From the NCBI GenBank assembly GCA_945889545.1, contig CAMDCC010000002.1, positions 1 to 33,876 on the forward strand: a stretch of DNA of 33,876 bases, given 5' to 3'. Below the pieces are notes generated by a model, which was not told the origin of the DNA, made no database searches, and was given only the letters and a program-made list of their open reading frames with translations. Origin of the DNA: Bifidobacterium breve. GTDB taxonomy: Bacteria > Actinomycetota > Acidimicrobiia > IMCC26256 > PALSA-555. Positions 1 through 7,361 of this stretch are shown in pieces (the first letter of the stretch is position 1; each line of letters starts with the position of its first letter). Both the position numbers and the translations under genes were made by a program.

Positions 1-45
1 ACCGAGGCGACTCCTGTCGGTACGGCGCGAATCGAAGACTTCCAT
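1..45 (-). CDS. Possible N-terminal fragment of a gene running off the left edge
   Basis: An ATG on the minus strand at 45-43 opens a frame that stays open for 15 codons to the window edge. It reads MEVFDSRRTDRSRLG. It lies about 85 nt downstream of the peroxiredoxin stop, in the same orientation. The opening loosely resembles nitroreductase-family N-termini, but 15 residues cannot establish a family. No good ribosome binding site is seen, and a plus-strand frame is also open here, so this is a weak call. Confidence 0.2.
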   Translation of the reverse strand, partial: MEVFDSRRTDRSRLG

Positions 46-103
46 CGGCTCAGCGTGCGCGGGGCCTCGGTGGATCGGCAGACTCGGATGGTGGATCTTG
101 GGT

Positions 104-119
104 TTCGCGCGAACGCGAA
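104..119 (-). terminator. Small hairpin after the peroxiredoxin gene
   Basis: A 6-bp perfect stem (TTCGCG/CGCGAA) with a tetranucleotide loop starts 10 nt beyond the stop codon of the minus-strand peroxiredoxin gene. No T-run follows on the minus strand, so if it terminates transcription it does so as a U-poor hairpin, as is common in GC-rich Actinobacteria. Function is inferred from position only. Confidence 0.3.
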
Positions 120-129
120 GCGCCCGGCG

Positions 130-786
130 TTACTTCGGCTGTGGGGTGATGCGCAGGTAGGGCTTCAGTGTCTTGTAGCCGGGGAAGCGCTTCTCGGCGT
201 CTTCGTTGTTCACTGCGGTGGTGATGATGACGTCGTCGCCTTGCTTCCAGTCGGCTGGTGTGGCGACTTGGTGGTTGGCGTTGAGCTGGAGTGAGTCGAT
301 GACGCGCAGGATCTCGTCGAAGTTACGGCCAGTGGTCATCGGGTAGGTGAGGATCATCCGGACCTTCTTGTCGGGCGCGATCACGTACACGTTGCGCACC
401 GTCTGGTTGTCGGCCGGTGTCCGCTCCTTGGGATCGCCGCTCACGCCCCCGGGCAGCATGTCGTAGAGCTGCGACACCTTGAAGTCGTTGTCGCCGATGA
501 TCGGGTAGTTGGGCGCCGTGCCCTGGGTCTCCTCGATGTCCTTGGCCCACGCGTCGTGGTCGGTGGTGGCGTCGACGGACAGGCCCATCACTTTCACGTT
601 GCGCTTGTCCCACTCGGGCTTGAGCGCAGCGACGCGGCCCAGCTCGGTGGTGCAGACCGGCGTGAAGTCCTTCGGGTGCGAGAACAGCACGCCCCACTTG
701 TCGCCCAGGTACTCGTGGAAGTCGAGGGTGCCCTCAGTGGTCTCTGCAGTGAAGTTCGGTGCTTCGTCGCCCAGGTGGACTGCCAT
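130..786 (-). CDS. 1-Cys peroxiredoxin (Prx6 subfamily)
   Basis: Thiol peroxidase that reduces H2O2 and organic or lipid hydroperoxides in the cytosol. The 218-residue protein carries the peroxidatic motif PVCTTE with Cys45, and a long C-terminal extension after the thioredoxin fold, as in the Prx6 group. Cys45 is the only cysteine, so there is no resolving Cys and it must be recycled by an external thiol, presumably mycothiol or thioredoxin. The start at 786 was chosen because GGAGG lies a few bases upstream and the frame begins MAVHLGDEAPNF, a typical family N-terminus. A longer frame to 942 has an unrelated low-complexity N-terminus. It is divergent from the MFS gene across a 125-bp gap with no strong promoter; a weak minus-strand TAGGCT lies at 852-857. 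Confidence 0.93.
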   Translation of the reverse strand: MAVHLGDEAPNFTAETTEGTLDFHEYLGDKWGVLFSHPKDFTPVCTTELGRVAALKPEWDKRNVKVMGLSVDATTDHDAWAKDIEETQGTAPNYPIIGDNDFKVSQLYDMLPGGVSGDPKERTPADNQTVRNVYVIAPDKKVRMILTYPMTTGRNFDEILRVIDSLQLNANHQVATPADWKQGDDVIITTAVNNEDAEKRFPGYKTLKPYLRITPQPK

Positions 787-890
787 CGTTCTTGCCTCCG
801 TCGAATCCGAGATGAGTGGTGGGTGCCCGCACCTACGCTGCGAGGAGCCGCAGCCTAGACACGCGTTGGGGGCAAACACCAGTGACGAGG

Positions 891-903
891 TCGGGATTCC
901 CGA
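891..903. promoter_or_regulatory. Short palindrome just upstream of the MFS start
   Basis: The 13-mer TCGGGATTCCCGA is two perfect 6-bp half-sites around one central base, ending 8 nt before the ATG at 912. Its position in the peroxiredoxin/MFS divergent gap fits an operator for a small regulator of the exporter, but nothing else supports this and such palindromes occur by chance in GC-rich DNA. Confidence 0.25.
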
Positions 904-911
904 CGAGAGGA

Positions 912-2201
912 ATGCTGCGGCGCCTCGCGATCGACGTGACACCGCTGCGCGCGTCGCGAGACTTTCGCCTGCTGTGGTTCGGCGAGCTCGTCTCGTCGGC
1001 GGGGTCTCAGATCGCGTTGGTCGCCGTCTTCGTGCAGGTCTACGCGCTCACGAACTCGGTCGCCGCCGTCGGGCTGGTCGGGCTCGTGCGGCTGGTTCCC
1101 TTGGCACTGGCCACATTGCTCGGCGGCCCGATCATCGACACGCGCGACCGCCGACGCCTCCTGCTCATGGCCGAGATGGGCCAACTGTTGTCGTCCGCGG
1201 TGTTGATGGTTGGTGCCCTGATGGGGAAGCCGCCGGTGGCGCTCGTGTACGTGGGGGCCGCGCTGGTCTCGGGTTGCGGCGGCTTCGCAGCGTCGATTCG
1301 CTCCGCCATCTCCCCGAACCTCGTGTCGAAGCAGCAACTTCCGTCGATGGTGGCGCTGAATCAGCTCATGTTCAACAGCACGATGATCGTCGGTCCCGCG
1401 ATCGGAGGCTTGGTGATCGACGAGTTCGGTCTCGCGGTTGCGTACGGGCTCGACGTTATGAGCTTCCTCGCGGCTATTGTCAGCTGCTTCCTCATTCGGG
1501 CCCAGGTACCGACGCGCGAGTCGGTCGCGGCCGAGGTCGTAGGTGGCTCGTTCGCGAACGGCTGGTCACAGCTCACCGAGGGACTCCGGTTCCTGCGTGG
1601 CCAGCGCGTGCTCCAGTCGACGTTCTATGTCGATCTCATTGCCATGATCTTCGGGATGCCGCGCGCGCTGTTCCCGGTGCTCGCGGTCACCCAGTTCGGC
1701 GCGTCGAAGGCGACCCAGGGGTCAGTTGTAGGCCTGCTCTTCTCTGCCGTGGCCGTCGGCGCGGTCGTCGCGGCGCTCACGACCGGGTGGGTCCGACACG
1801 TTCGGCGTCATGGCCTGGCGGTTCTCTGGGCCGTCGCGATCTGGGGACTCGGCATCGTGCTGTTCGGGCTGTCCGGTGACTCACTTCCATTCGCGCTGGC
1901 GAGCCTCGCTCTCGCCGGCGCGGCCGATGTGGTGTCGGCCGTGTTCCGCGGCAGCATCCTGCAGTCCACGGTTCCCGACAACCTCCGAGGTCGCATGTCG
2001 TCGGTGCACATCCTCGTGGTGGTCGGGGGGCCGGGCGTCGGTGACGTCGAGGCCGGGCTGGTGGCCGCGGTCTTCAACCCCGTGGCCTCCGTCGTGATTG
2101 GCGGCGCGGTGTGCATCGCGGGCGTCGTGCTGTTGGCTCTTGCTGTGCCGGAGTTCGCGCGCTACCGCGCGCCGCACGTGAACGAAGGTGCGGGGTCCTG
2201 A
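912..2201 (+). CDS. MFS transporter, EntS/MFS_3-like exporter
   Basis: A 429-residue integral membrane protein with the segment pattern of a 12-helix major facilitator, probably a proton-coupled drug or siderophore-type exporter. It begins DFRLLWFGELVSSAGSQIA, the MFS_3/EntS-type first helix, and has the A-like loop GGPIIDTRDRRRLLL between helices 2 and 3. The substrate cannot be read from sequence. I chose the ATG at 912, preceded by GAGAGG; an upstream in-frame ATG at 816 would add 32 non-membrane residues overlapping the peroxiredoxin leader. Its stop is one base before the SRAP gene's start, so the two are probably co-transcribed. Confidence 0.88.
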   Translation: MLRRLAIDVTPLRASRDFRLLWFGELVSSAGSQIALVAVFVQVYALTNSVAAVGLVGLVRLVPLALATLLGGPIIDTRDRRRLLLMAEMGQLLSSAVLMVGALMGKPPVALVYVGAALVSGCGGFAASIRSAISPNLVSKQQLPSMVALNQLMFNSTMIVGPAIGGLVIDEFGLAVAYGLDVMSFLAAIVSCFLIRAQVPTRESVAAEVVGGSFANGWSQLTEGLRFLRGQRVLQSTFYVDLIAMIFGMPRALFPVLAVTQFGASKATQGSVVGLLFSAVAVGAVVAALTTGWVRHVRRHGLAVLWAVAIWGLGIVLFGLSGDSLPFALASLALAGAADVVSAVFRGSILQSTVPDNLRGRMSSVHILVVVGGPGVGDVEAGLVAAVFNPVASVVIGGAVCIAGVVLLALAVPEFARYRAPHVNEGAGS

Positions 2202-2202
2202 C

Positions 2203-2967
2203 ATGTGTGGCCGATTCGTCGTTGCGTCTTCTCCACAGCTGCTTGCCGATCAATTCGAGGTCGATGAGGTCGTGGTCGAGTCGCCCGAGCCTCAGTACAA
2301 CGTGGCTCCGCGCCAGCAGGTGATGGTCGTGCGCCAGCGCGAAGAGTCGCGAGTGCTCTCGCAGCTGCGCTGGGGATTGGTGCCGTCGTGGGCCAAGACC
2401 GCGGCGATCGGTGACCGCATGATCAACGCGCGCGCTGAGGGTCTGGCCGACAAGCCGGCGTTCAAGCGCGCGTTCGCCAAGCACCGCTGCATCATCCCGG
2501 CCGACGGCTTCTACGAGTGGCAGGTCGTGGCGCCACCGACCACGCCGCCAAGCAAGCCACCGACCAAGCCAAAGGGCCGTCCGAAGAAGCAGCCGGTGTT
2601 CATCCACCGACGCGACGGCGAGCCGTTGGCACTCGCAGGCCTGTGGGCGGCGTGGAAGGTGCCCGAGGGTGTCCAGGTAGAGGGTGTGAAAGAAGATGGC
2701 TGGCTGCGGTCGTGTGTGATCGTCACCACGACACCGAACGAGCTGCTTGCACCGATCCACAATCGAATGCCGGTGGTGCTGCCGAAATCAGCATGGGCTC
2801 GGTGGCTGAATCCTGAAGATCACGACGTCGACGCGTTGGCGGAGCTGCTCGTGCCGCTGCCCAACGACGTGCTCGAGCTGTGGCCCGTGAGCACCCTGGT
2901 GAACAAGGCCGTGACGAACGTTCCCGAGCTCGTAAACCCCGTCGGCGAAGTCGTCAGGCACTCCTAG
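2203..2967 (+). CDS. SRAP (YedK/HMCES) family abasic-site DNA-protein crosslink protein
   Basis: Protects abasic sites in single-stranded DNA by forming a covalent thiazolidine link through Cys2. The 254-residue protein starts MCGRF, which fixes the start because the catalytic Cys must be exposed at position 2. Other hallmarks are Asn33 in YNVAP, Glu105 in GFYEWQ and His186 in HNRMPVVL, matching the Cys/Asn/Glu/His active site of HMCES and YedK. An insert at about residues 110-131, directly after FYEW, is rich in Pro, Lys and Thr and contains KPKGRPKK, which resembles an AT-hook. The gene begins one base after the MFS stop. Confidence 0.95.
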   Translation: MCGRFVVASSPQLLADQFEVDEVVVESPEPQYNVAPRQQVMVVRQREESRVLSQLRWGLVPSWAKTAAIGDRMINARAEGLADKPAFKRAFAKHRCIIPADGFYEWQVVAPPTTPPSKPPTKPKGRPKKQPVFIHRRDGEPLALAGLWAAWKVPEGVQVEGVKEDGWLRSCVIVTTTPNELLAPIHNRMPVVLPKSAWARWLNPEDHDVDALAELLVPLPNDVLELWPVSTLVNKAVTNVPELVNPVGEVVRHS

Positions 2968-2970
2968 GCT
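2965..2970 (+). promoter_or_regulatory. Putative leaderless -10 box for the MDMPI-like gene
   Basis: TAGGCT, whose first three bases are the SRAP stop codon, ends 7 nt before the ATG at 2978. This spacing puts the predicted transcription start at or next to the ATG. No clear -35 is visible, as is usual for actinobacterial leaderless promoters. Confidence 0.45.
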
Positions 2971-2977
2971 TCGGTGC

Positions 2978-3718
2978 ATGGCTGACCTCGACTACATCAG
3001 TTCGATCCGCGACAACGCGTCGGCGCTGGCCGACGCGGCCGAGAGCGCGGGATGCGACGCCAACGTGCCGTCGTGTCCCGAGTGGACCGTCGCGGATCTG
3101 TTGGAGCACATGGGGACCGTGCACCGGTGGGCGGCCGCGAACTGCTCCCGTGCGCCATCGGATCAGTTCATGCGCTCGAGCGAGTCCGGCATCACCGCGC
3201 CTGCTGACCGCAGTGCGCGTCCGGTATGGGTGCGGGAGGGTGCCGCGCTGTTGACCGACACGTTGGCCGAGCATTCACCGGATGATCCGTGCTGGACGTT
3301 TGCGCCGCCGGCCACGGTGAGCTTCTGGAGCAGACGTCAGGCCCATGAGACCGCCATGCACCGGGTCGACGCGCAGCTGGCCGCCGGTCGGGCAGAGCCG
3401 ATCGACGCGGCGTTGGCGGCCGACGGCATCGACGAGTGGATGTTCCTGGTGTCGAACAGGCCGTGGGCGCGCGAGAAGATCGTCGGTACGGGGGAGACAA
3501 TTCACCTGCACTCCACCGATGTCGACGGTGAGTGGCTGCTTCGCCTCGCGCCGTCCGGGCTCGAGGTCGAGCGGGTGCACGCTAAGGGCGATGTTGCGGC
3601 TCGCGGCACGGCGAGCGACCTGCTCTGCTGGCTCATGGGTCGAGGGCCGTTGGAACAGCTCGAGGTGTTCGGCGACGAGGCGCTGCTCGCGCACTGGCGG
3701 GAGATCGCCACCTTCTGA
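2978..3718 (+). CDS. DinB/MDMPI-fold protein, maleylpyruvate isomerase family (mycothiol-type)
   Basis: A 246-residue actinobacterial protein with an N-terminal DinB-like four-helix bundle and a C-terminal MDMPI domain. The three likely metal ligands of the fold are present: His44 (LLEHMG), Glu124 and His128 (HETAMHR). The family includes mycothiol-dependent maleylpyruvate isomerase and mycothiol S-transferases. The true substrate is unknown, and no gentisate pathway genes are nearby, so a thiol transferase is as likely as an isomerase. No ribosome binding site precedes the ATG; a TAGGCT -10 box 7 nt upstream suggests a leaderless transcript. Confidence 0.82.
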   Translation: MADLDYISSIRDNASALADAAESAGCDANVPSCPEWTVADLLEHMGTVHRWAAANCSRAPSDQFMRSSESGITAPADRSARPVWVREGAALLTDTLAEHSPDDPCWTFAPPATVSFWSRRQAHETAMHRVDAQLAAGRAEPIDAALAADGIDEWMFLVSNRPWAREKIVGTGETIHLHSTDVDGEWLLRLAPSGLEVERVHAKGDVAARGTASDLLCWLMGRGPLEQLEVFGDEALLAHWREIATF

Positions 3719-3754
3719 CGCCCGCGTGGCTGCCGAGACGACCAGCACGTCCGC

Positions 3755-3760
3755 TACCGT
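3755..3760 (+). promoter_or_regulatory. Putative leaderless -10 box for the desaturase gene
   Basis: TACCGT ends 6 nt before the ATG at 3767. The spacing predicts transcription starting at that ATG and supports it over the adjacent upstream GTG at 3764. There is no convincing -35. Confidence 0.45.
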
Positions 3761-3766
3761 CGTGTG

Positions 3767-4495
3767 ATGAACATCTGGCTCGGTATTGCCGTCGGAGTGG
3801 TGACCGCGCAACTCGCGACGCTCGCCACCACGGTCTATTTCCACCGCGGGCTCACGCACCGCGCCCTCACGGTCCACCCCGCCGCCGCCTTCCCCTTGCG
3901 CGTGTTCCTCTGGATCAGCACCGGGATGCGCGCTCGGGAGTGGGTCGCCGTGCATCGCAAACATCACGCCGCGAGCGACACCCCTGCTGATCCGCACAGT
4001 CCAATTGTGTTGGGCTTCTGGCGCGTGCAGCTCGCGAATGCGGCGCTCTACCGCCGAGTGGCGCGCGACGGCGAGACCGTCGACAAGTACGCGCGCGACC
4101 TTCCGCCCGACCGATTCGACCGCTGGTTCTTCGACCGCGCATTTCTGGGGCTTGGGGTTGGCATCGCGATCGCCTGCCTGGTGTTCGGATGGAAGACCGG
4201 GCTTGTGGTCTCGGTGGTCCACGCAGTCACATATCTCATGATTTCAGGCGCGATCAACGCGGTCGGGCACACGTACGGAAGTCGACCGCACGACAACTTG
4301 GCCACGAACGGTCGCGTGCTTGCACTTCTCACCTTGGGCGAGGGGTTGCACAACAACCACCACAACGCACCCACCTCTGCGCGGTTCTCCGAGCGGTTCG
4401 GTGAGATCGACTTCGGCTGGTGGACCGTGCGACTCCTCGTCGCAGTGCGGCTCGTGAAGATCCGTCAGTTCAGCCGCGACACCGTCAACGCATAA
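3767..4495 (+). CDS. Acyl-CoA/fatty acid desaturase (membrane, di-iron)
   Basis: Introduces a double bond into a fatty acyl chain using O2 and a di-iron centre in the membrane. The 242-residue protein has the three histidine boxes of the delta-9 class: HRGLTH (26-31), HRKHH (63-67) and HNNHH (195-199), plus His168. Hydrophobic helices flank the boxes near residues 3-25, 40-55 and 125-165. It is shorter than typical delta-9 desaturases (about 300) because the N- and C-terminal tails are minimal, as in several actinobacterial homologues. An electron donor gene is not adjacent. It is convergent with the LLM gene, 14 nt apart. Confidence 0.9.
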   Translation: MNIWLGIAVGVVTAQLATLATTVYFHRGLTHRALTVHPAAAFPLRVFLWISTGMRAREWVAVHRKHHAASDTPADPHSPIVLGFWRVQLANAALYRRVARDGETVDKYARDLPPDRFDRWFFDRAFLGLGVGIAIACLVFGWKTGLVVSVVHAVTYLMISGAINAVGHTYGSRPHDNLATNGRVLALLTLGEGLHNNHHNAPTSARFSERFGEIDFGWWTVRLLVAVRLVKIRQFSRDTVNA

Positions 4496-4509
4496 CTAGC
4501 GCGGCGCAG

Positions 4510-5475
4510 CTACTTGGCATTGGGCGCGAGCGCCCGAACCACCTCGCGTACGTCTTCGCCAGTTCCGAGGATCGCGGGCGCGGGCGTGGTGACGCCGTTC
4601 GCCACGAAGCGGGCGAGATGCTCGCGGATTTCATCTGCGGTGCCGTGCACGATGATCTGATCGATGAGCTCGTCGGGGATCGCTTCGGTGGCGGCAGCCC
4701 GATCGCCGGCCTTCCACGCGTCCCACATCGGTGCGAGCATCGAGCCGCGTCCGAGCCACTCGTGGAACTGCGCGTACACCGGCACGTTCAGGTACGCCGC
4801 GATCGAGCGCCGGCCTACGAAGCGAACAAGGTCGCGGTCGGTGGTGGCGAGCACGAAGATGCGGGCAACGATCTCCTTGCCTTCGCCGACGTGCGGAACC
4901 ACCGTCTTCACATCCTCGGCCGAGAGCCAGTTGATGATGGCGCCGTCGCCCTCGCGTCCGGCGAGGCGCAACATCCCGGGCCGCAGCGCGGCCACGAGAA
5001 TGGGTGGCATCTGTTCAACGGCGGCACCGAGCCGGAAGCCCTTGACCGCGAACGTCTCGTACTCCTCGGTCACCTTCTCGCCGGCGAGCGCGGCGCGGAG
5101 GAAGCGGATCGTGTCGCGGACGCGCTGGTACGGCTTCTCGAACGGAATCCCATTCCAGTTCTGCACGATCACATCCGACGAAGTGCCGATCCCGAGCGCG
5201 AAGCGGCCCGGCGCGGCCGAGCACATCGCGGCGACCGTTTGGGCGATTGTGGCTGCGCCCCGCGTGTACGCGGGGACGATTGCGGTACCCAGCCGAAGTG
5301 TTGGAGCCCACGCAGCAGCGAGCGCCAACGGTGTGAACGCGTCGTACGCGCCGGCTTCGGCTGACCACAGGTCGGTGTACCCGAGTTGCTCGAGCTCCTC
5401 GAACCACGACTTGTGCTCGTGCAGTGGGATGCCATCGAACGGCACCGTGATGCCGTGGCGCTGCGGCACACTCAT
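4510..5475 (-). CDS. LLM-class F420-dependent oxidoreductase
   Basis: A luciferase-like TIM-barrel oxidoreductase of 321 residues, expected to use coenzyme F420 (or FMN) for hydride transfer. Typical features are HGITVPFDGIPL at strand 1, GYTDLWSAEA, the strand-4 region LRLGTAIVPAYTRG and the RFALGIGTSS segment that shapes the cofactor phosphate site. The substrate is unknown. Its ATG overlaps the thioesterase stop as ATGA (5472-5475), so it is translationally coupled and the two probably act on related acyl or acyl-CoA substrates. Confidence 0.88.
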   Translation of the reverse strand: MSVPQRHGITVPFDGIPLHEHKSWFEELEQLGYTDLWSAEAGAYDAFTPLALAAAWAPTLRLGTAIVPAYTRGAATIAQTVAAMCSAAPGRFALGIGTSSDVIVQNWNGIPFEKPYQRVRDTIRFLRAALAGEKVTEEYETFAVKGFRLGAAVEQMPPILVAALRPGMLRLAGREGDGAIINWLSAEDVKTVVPHVGEGKEIVARIFVLATTDRDLVRFVGRRSIAAYLNVPVYAQFHEWLGRGSMLAPMWDAWKAGDRAAATEAIPDELIDQIIVHGTADEIREHLARFVANGVTTPAPAILGTGEDVREVVRALAPNAK

Positions 5476-6239
5476 CGTGCAGTCTCCTCATCAAACTCGG
5501 CGCGCCATTGGCGCACGATCACTGATTGGCTGGCCGTGGCGAGCAGTGTGCCGTCTTGCGCCCAGAGGTGCACGACGCCATGCCCGAATCCGCCAGCGAC
5601 GGCCTGCACTCGCACATCGATGAGCACCCATTCCGTGGGATGCACGCGCACCATGCGCAGCGTGTTGTCGAGGCTGTTCCCTGAGATCTGGCGGCCGAGC
5701 GATTGGCCGATCCCCATCGGCACATAGTCCCCAACGATCGCGAGCGCAGCGCCGGTCGCGGCGAGGCCATCCGGAAGACGGACCCACAGCGAGCAGCGGC
5801 CGTCTTCGAGCGGAGTGCCGTCCAGCTCTTCTATCGTTCGAAAGTTCGCGACGCGCATGTCGAGTCGCTCTGCGACCGTCCCCGCCATGCGGGCCGGCAG
5901 CGGGCGGGACGGACATTCGTCGGGAGGCGGCACGTCGGGGTGTACGGCCCACTCGCCTTCGAACGGGAGCTCACGACGTCCGAGGGCCGCAAGGACCGTG
6001 AAGATCTCCTGCCCGTCGACGTGAGCGAGCACGCGGGCTTGCGACGACGCGTGACCGTGGACGACTTCGGTCGCTTCGAGCTCGACGACAGCAGGCGGGC
6101 GCGCAAACTCGAGGTATTGCGCGGTCGCCCATATGAGCGGCCGTTCGGTGAGGTGCTCCAGGATCTCGATCGATGCACCGAGCGCGCATCCACCGAAGAG
6201 CGTGCCAAATCCTGAGCACAGGCCGCGTGTGACGGGCAT
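5472..6239 (-). CDS. Acyl-CoA thioesterase (TesB-like double hotdog)
   Basis: Hydrolyses acyl-CoA thioesters. The 255-residue frame has an N-terminal hotdog half (SGFGTLFGGCALGASIE, then QYLEFARPPAVVELEA) and a C-terminal half (MRVHPTEWVLIDVRVQAV, GFGHGVVHLWAQDGTLLATASQ). The coordinates use the first canonical ATG. However, the frame stays open upstream to a stop at 6309-6311 and reads FYGLEPIDERRWRMPVTRGL, which matches the expected family N-terminus, so homology appears to start before the ATG. No ATG, GTG or TTG exists in that extension; a CTG at 6299 does, 6 nt after a TAGACT hexamer. The gene ends overlapping the LLM gene (ATGA). Confidence 0.85.
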   Translation of the reverse strand: MPVTRGLCSGFGTLFGGCALGASIEILEHLTERPLIWATAQYLEFARPPAVVELEATEVVHGHASSQARVLAHVDGQEIFTVLAALGRRELPFEGEWAVHPDVPPPDECPSRPLPARMAGTVAERLDMRVANFRTIEELDGTPLEDGRCSLWVRLPDGLAATGAALAIVGDYVPMGIGQSLGRQISGNSLDNTLRMVRVHPTEWVLIDVRVQAVAGGFGHGVVHLWAQDGTLLATASQSVIVRQWRAEFDEETAR

Positions 6240-6305
6240 GCGCCATCGGCGCTCGTCGATCGGCTCGAGGCCGTAGAAGCTCAGGGCGTCGGAGGACAGC
6301 CCACG

Positions 6306-6311
6306 AGTCTA
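6306..6311 (-). promoter_or_regulatory. Putative leaderless -10 box ahead of a CTG start
   Basis: On the minus strand TAGACT (6311 to 6306) is followed by exactly 6 nt and then CTG at 6299-6297, in frame with the thioesterase. This geometry matches other TAnnnT-N6-start arrangements in the window. It suggests a leaderless mRNA that starts with a CTG codon, or a start a little further in. Confidence 0.4.
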
Positions 6312-6320
6312 CGGGGGCTG

Positions 6321-7304
6321 TCAGTCGGCGTCCGTGGCGGCGATCGCCCACGCGCGACCCCACGCGGGATCCTCGACGGCCAGGTGGAGGCGCCAGCCGG
6401 TCTCGGGCTCCTCGCTGTCCCACGCGACGAACTCGAGGGCACCGAGTGCCGAGCCGAGATCGTCGGGATGCGGTGGCCAGTCGTCGAGGAGACCGGTCAT
6501 CGCACCGAGCGCCCACCACGCACCGAATCGACCGGCGGCCGCTCCCGCCCGTCGGCCATGTGCGCCGCCGCTCGCACCGGCCCAGGCCATGAGCGCGAGC
6601 CCGTGCGCGGGTTCGATCGGTGCAACGCGTGCGGTTCGTGGTCCGAGGGCTGCGATCGCGTCGAGCGCGCCGCCGCGCACAGAGACCGCATCGGCGCGGC
6701 CGTCGGAGCCGGCAGTCCACGCGCGCACGAGCTCGAGGAGTGCGTCGCTCGCCTCGTCGCGCTCGATGTCGTCGTTCGGAGCGGGCAGTGTCTCGGGCTG
6801 CAACGCGGGGATCGGGGGCATCGGGAAGTCGGCTCGGTCCGAGTGGTATTCGGCGAGCGCGTACTCGGGTTCCCACTCTTCGAGTCGTAGCGAGACCTCG
6901 AGGACCGGCGGTCCAGGCAGATCGACGCCCGAGAGGTCTTCGCCGCGGAGCACGCGCTCGTGAGCTGCGAGCACGGCCGGCGCGCCGTTCGGCGCGTGCG
7001 GAACGAGCTCGGTCCACGTGTGCGCTTGCGCAACTACCTCAGGAAGCGGGCCGAGCGTGAATGGTGCGCCGTCGGCGTCCAACGTCGCGCCCGCGAGCTC
7101 GGCGGGTGCCTCGAGCGCGAGGCGATACGTCGCGTGCGACGCCGCGGGCCACAGCTGGCGGCCGGTCTCGTGCGCACGGGCGCAGCGCTCACGGAGCGCA
7201 ACGAGTGCGTCCCAGTCGCGAGCCGAACAGAGCCCGTCGATGAGTCGGACCAGCTCATCGAGGTCCGCTCGGCGGACTGCTTCATCGATCTCGGCACCGT
7301 GCAC
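6321..7304 (-). CDS. Conserved hypothetical protein, alpha-helical, soluble
   Basis: A 327-residue acidic protein that I do not recognise. The N-terminus is helical (EIDEAVRRADLDELVRLIDGLCSARDW). A middle section contains LEEWEPEYALAEYHSDR and a Pro-rich linker (PMPPIPALQPETLPAP). The C-terminus has a Gly/Ala-rich stretch (SGGAHGRRAGAAAGR) followed by WW-containing segments and VAWDSEEPETGWRLHL. There is no signal peptide or membrane helix. The start is GTG at 7304, after a purine-rich AGGGGA. It is divergent from the ABC exporter (57-bp gap), and its stop is about 20 nt from the thioesterase extension. Function unknown. Confidence 0.7.
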   Translation of the reverse strand: MHGAEIDEAVRRADLDELVRLIDGLCSARDWDALVALRERCARAHETGRQLWPAASHATYRLALEAPAELAGATLDADGAPFTLGPLPEVVAQAHTWTELVPHAPNGAPAVLAAHERVLRGEDLSGVDLPGPPVLEVSLRLEEWEPEYALAEYHSDRADFPMPPIPALQPETLPAPNDDIERDEASDALLELVRAWTAGSDGRADAVSVRGGALDAIAALGPRTARVAPIEPAHGLALMAWAGASGGAHGRRAGAAAGRFGAWWALGAMTGLLDDWPPHPDDLGSALGALEFVAWDSEEPETGWRLHLAVEDPAWGRAWAIAATDAD

Positions 7305-7348
7305 GTCCCCATCTTCCCCTCTTCGCGGGAGCCAGCAGGGGCAGGTGG

Positions 7349-7354
7349 CAGACT
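7349..7354 (+). promoter_or_regulatory. Possible leaderless -10 box for the ABC exporter operon
   Basis: CAGACT, matching the conserved A2 and T6 of a -10 box, ends 7 nt before the ATG at 7362. No ribosome binding site lies closer. It is weaker than the TAnnnT examples because the first T is missing. Confidence 0.3.
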
Positions 7355-7361
7355 GCCGACG

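Noticed and set aside
816..911. An N-terminal extension of the MFS protein from the ATG at 816
   Set aside because: Adds 32 hydrophilic residues before the standard MFS_3 N-terminus, without a ribosome binding site; ATG 912 has GAGAGG.
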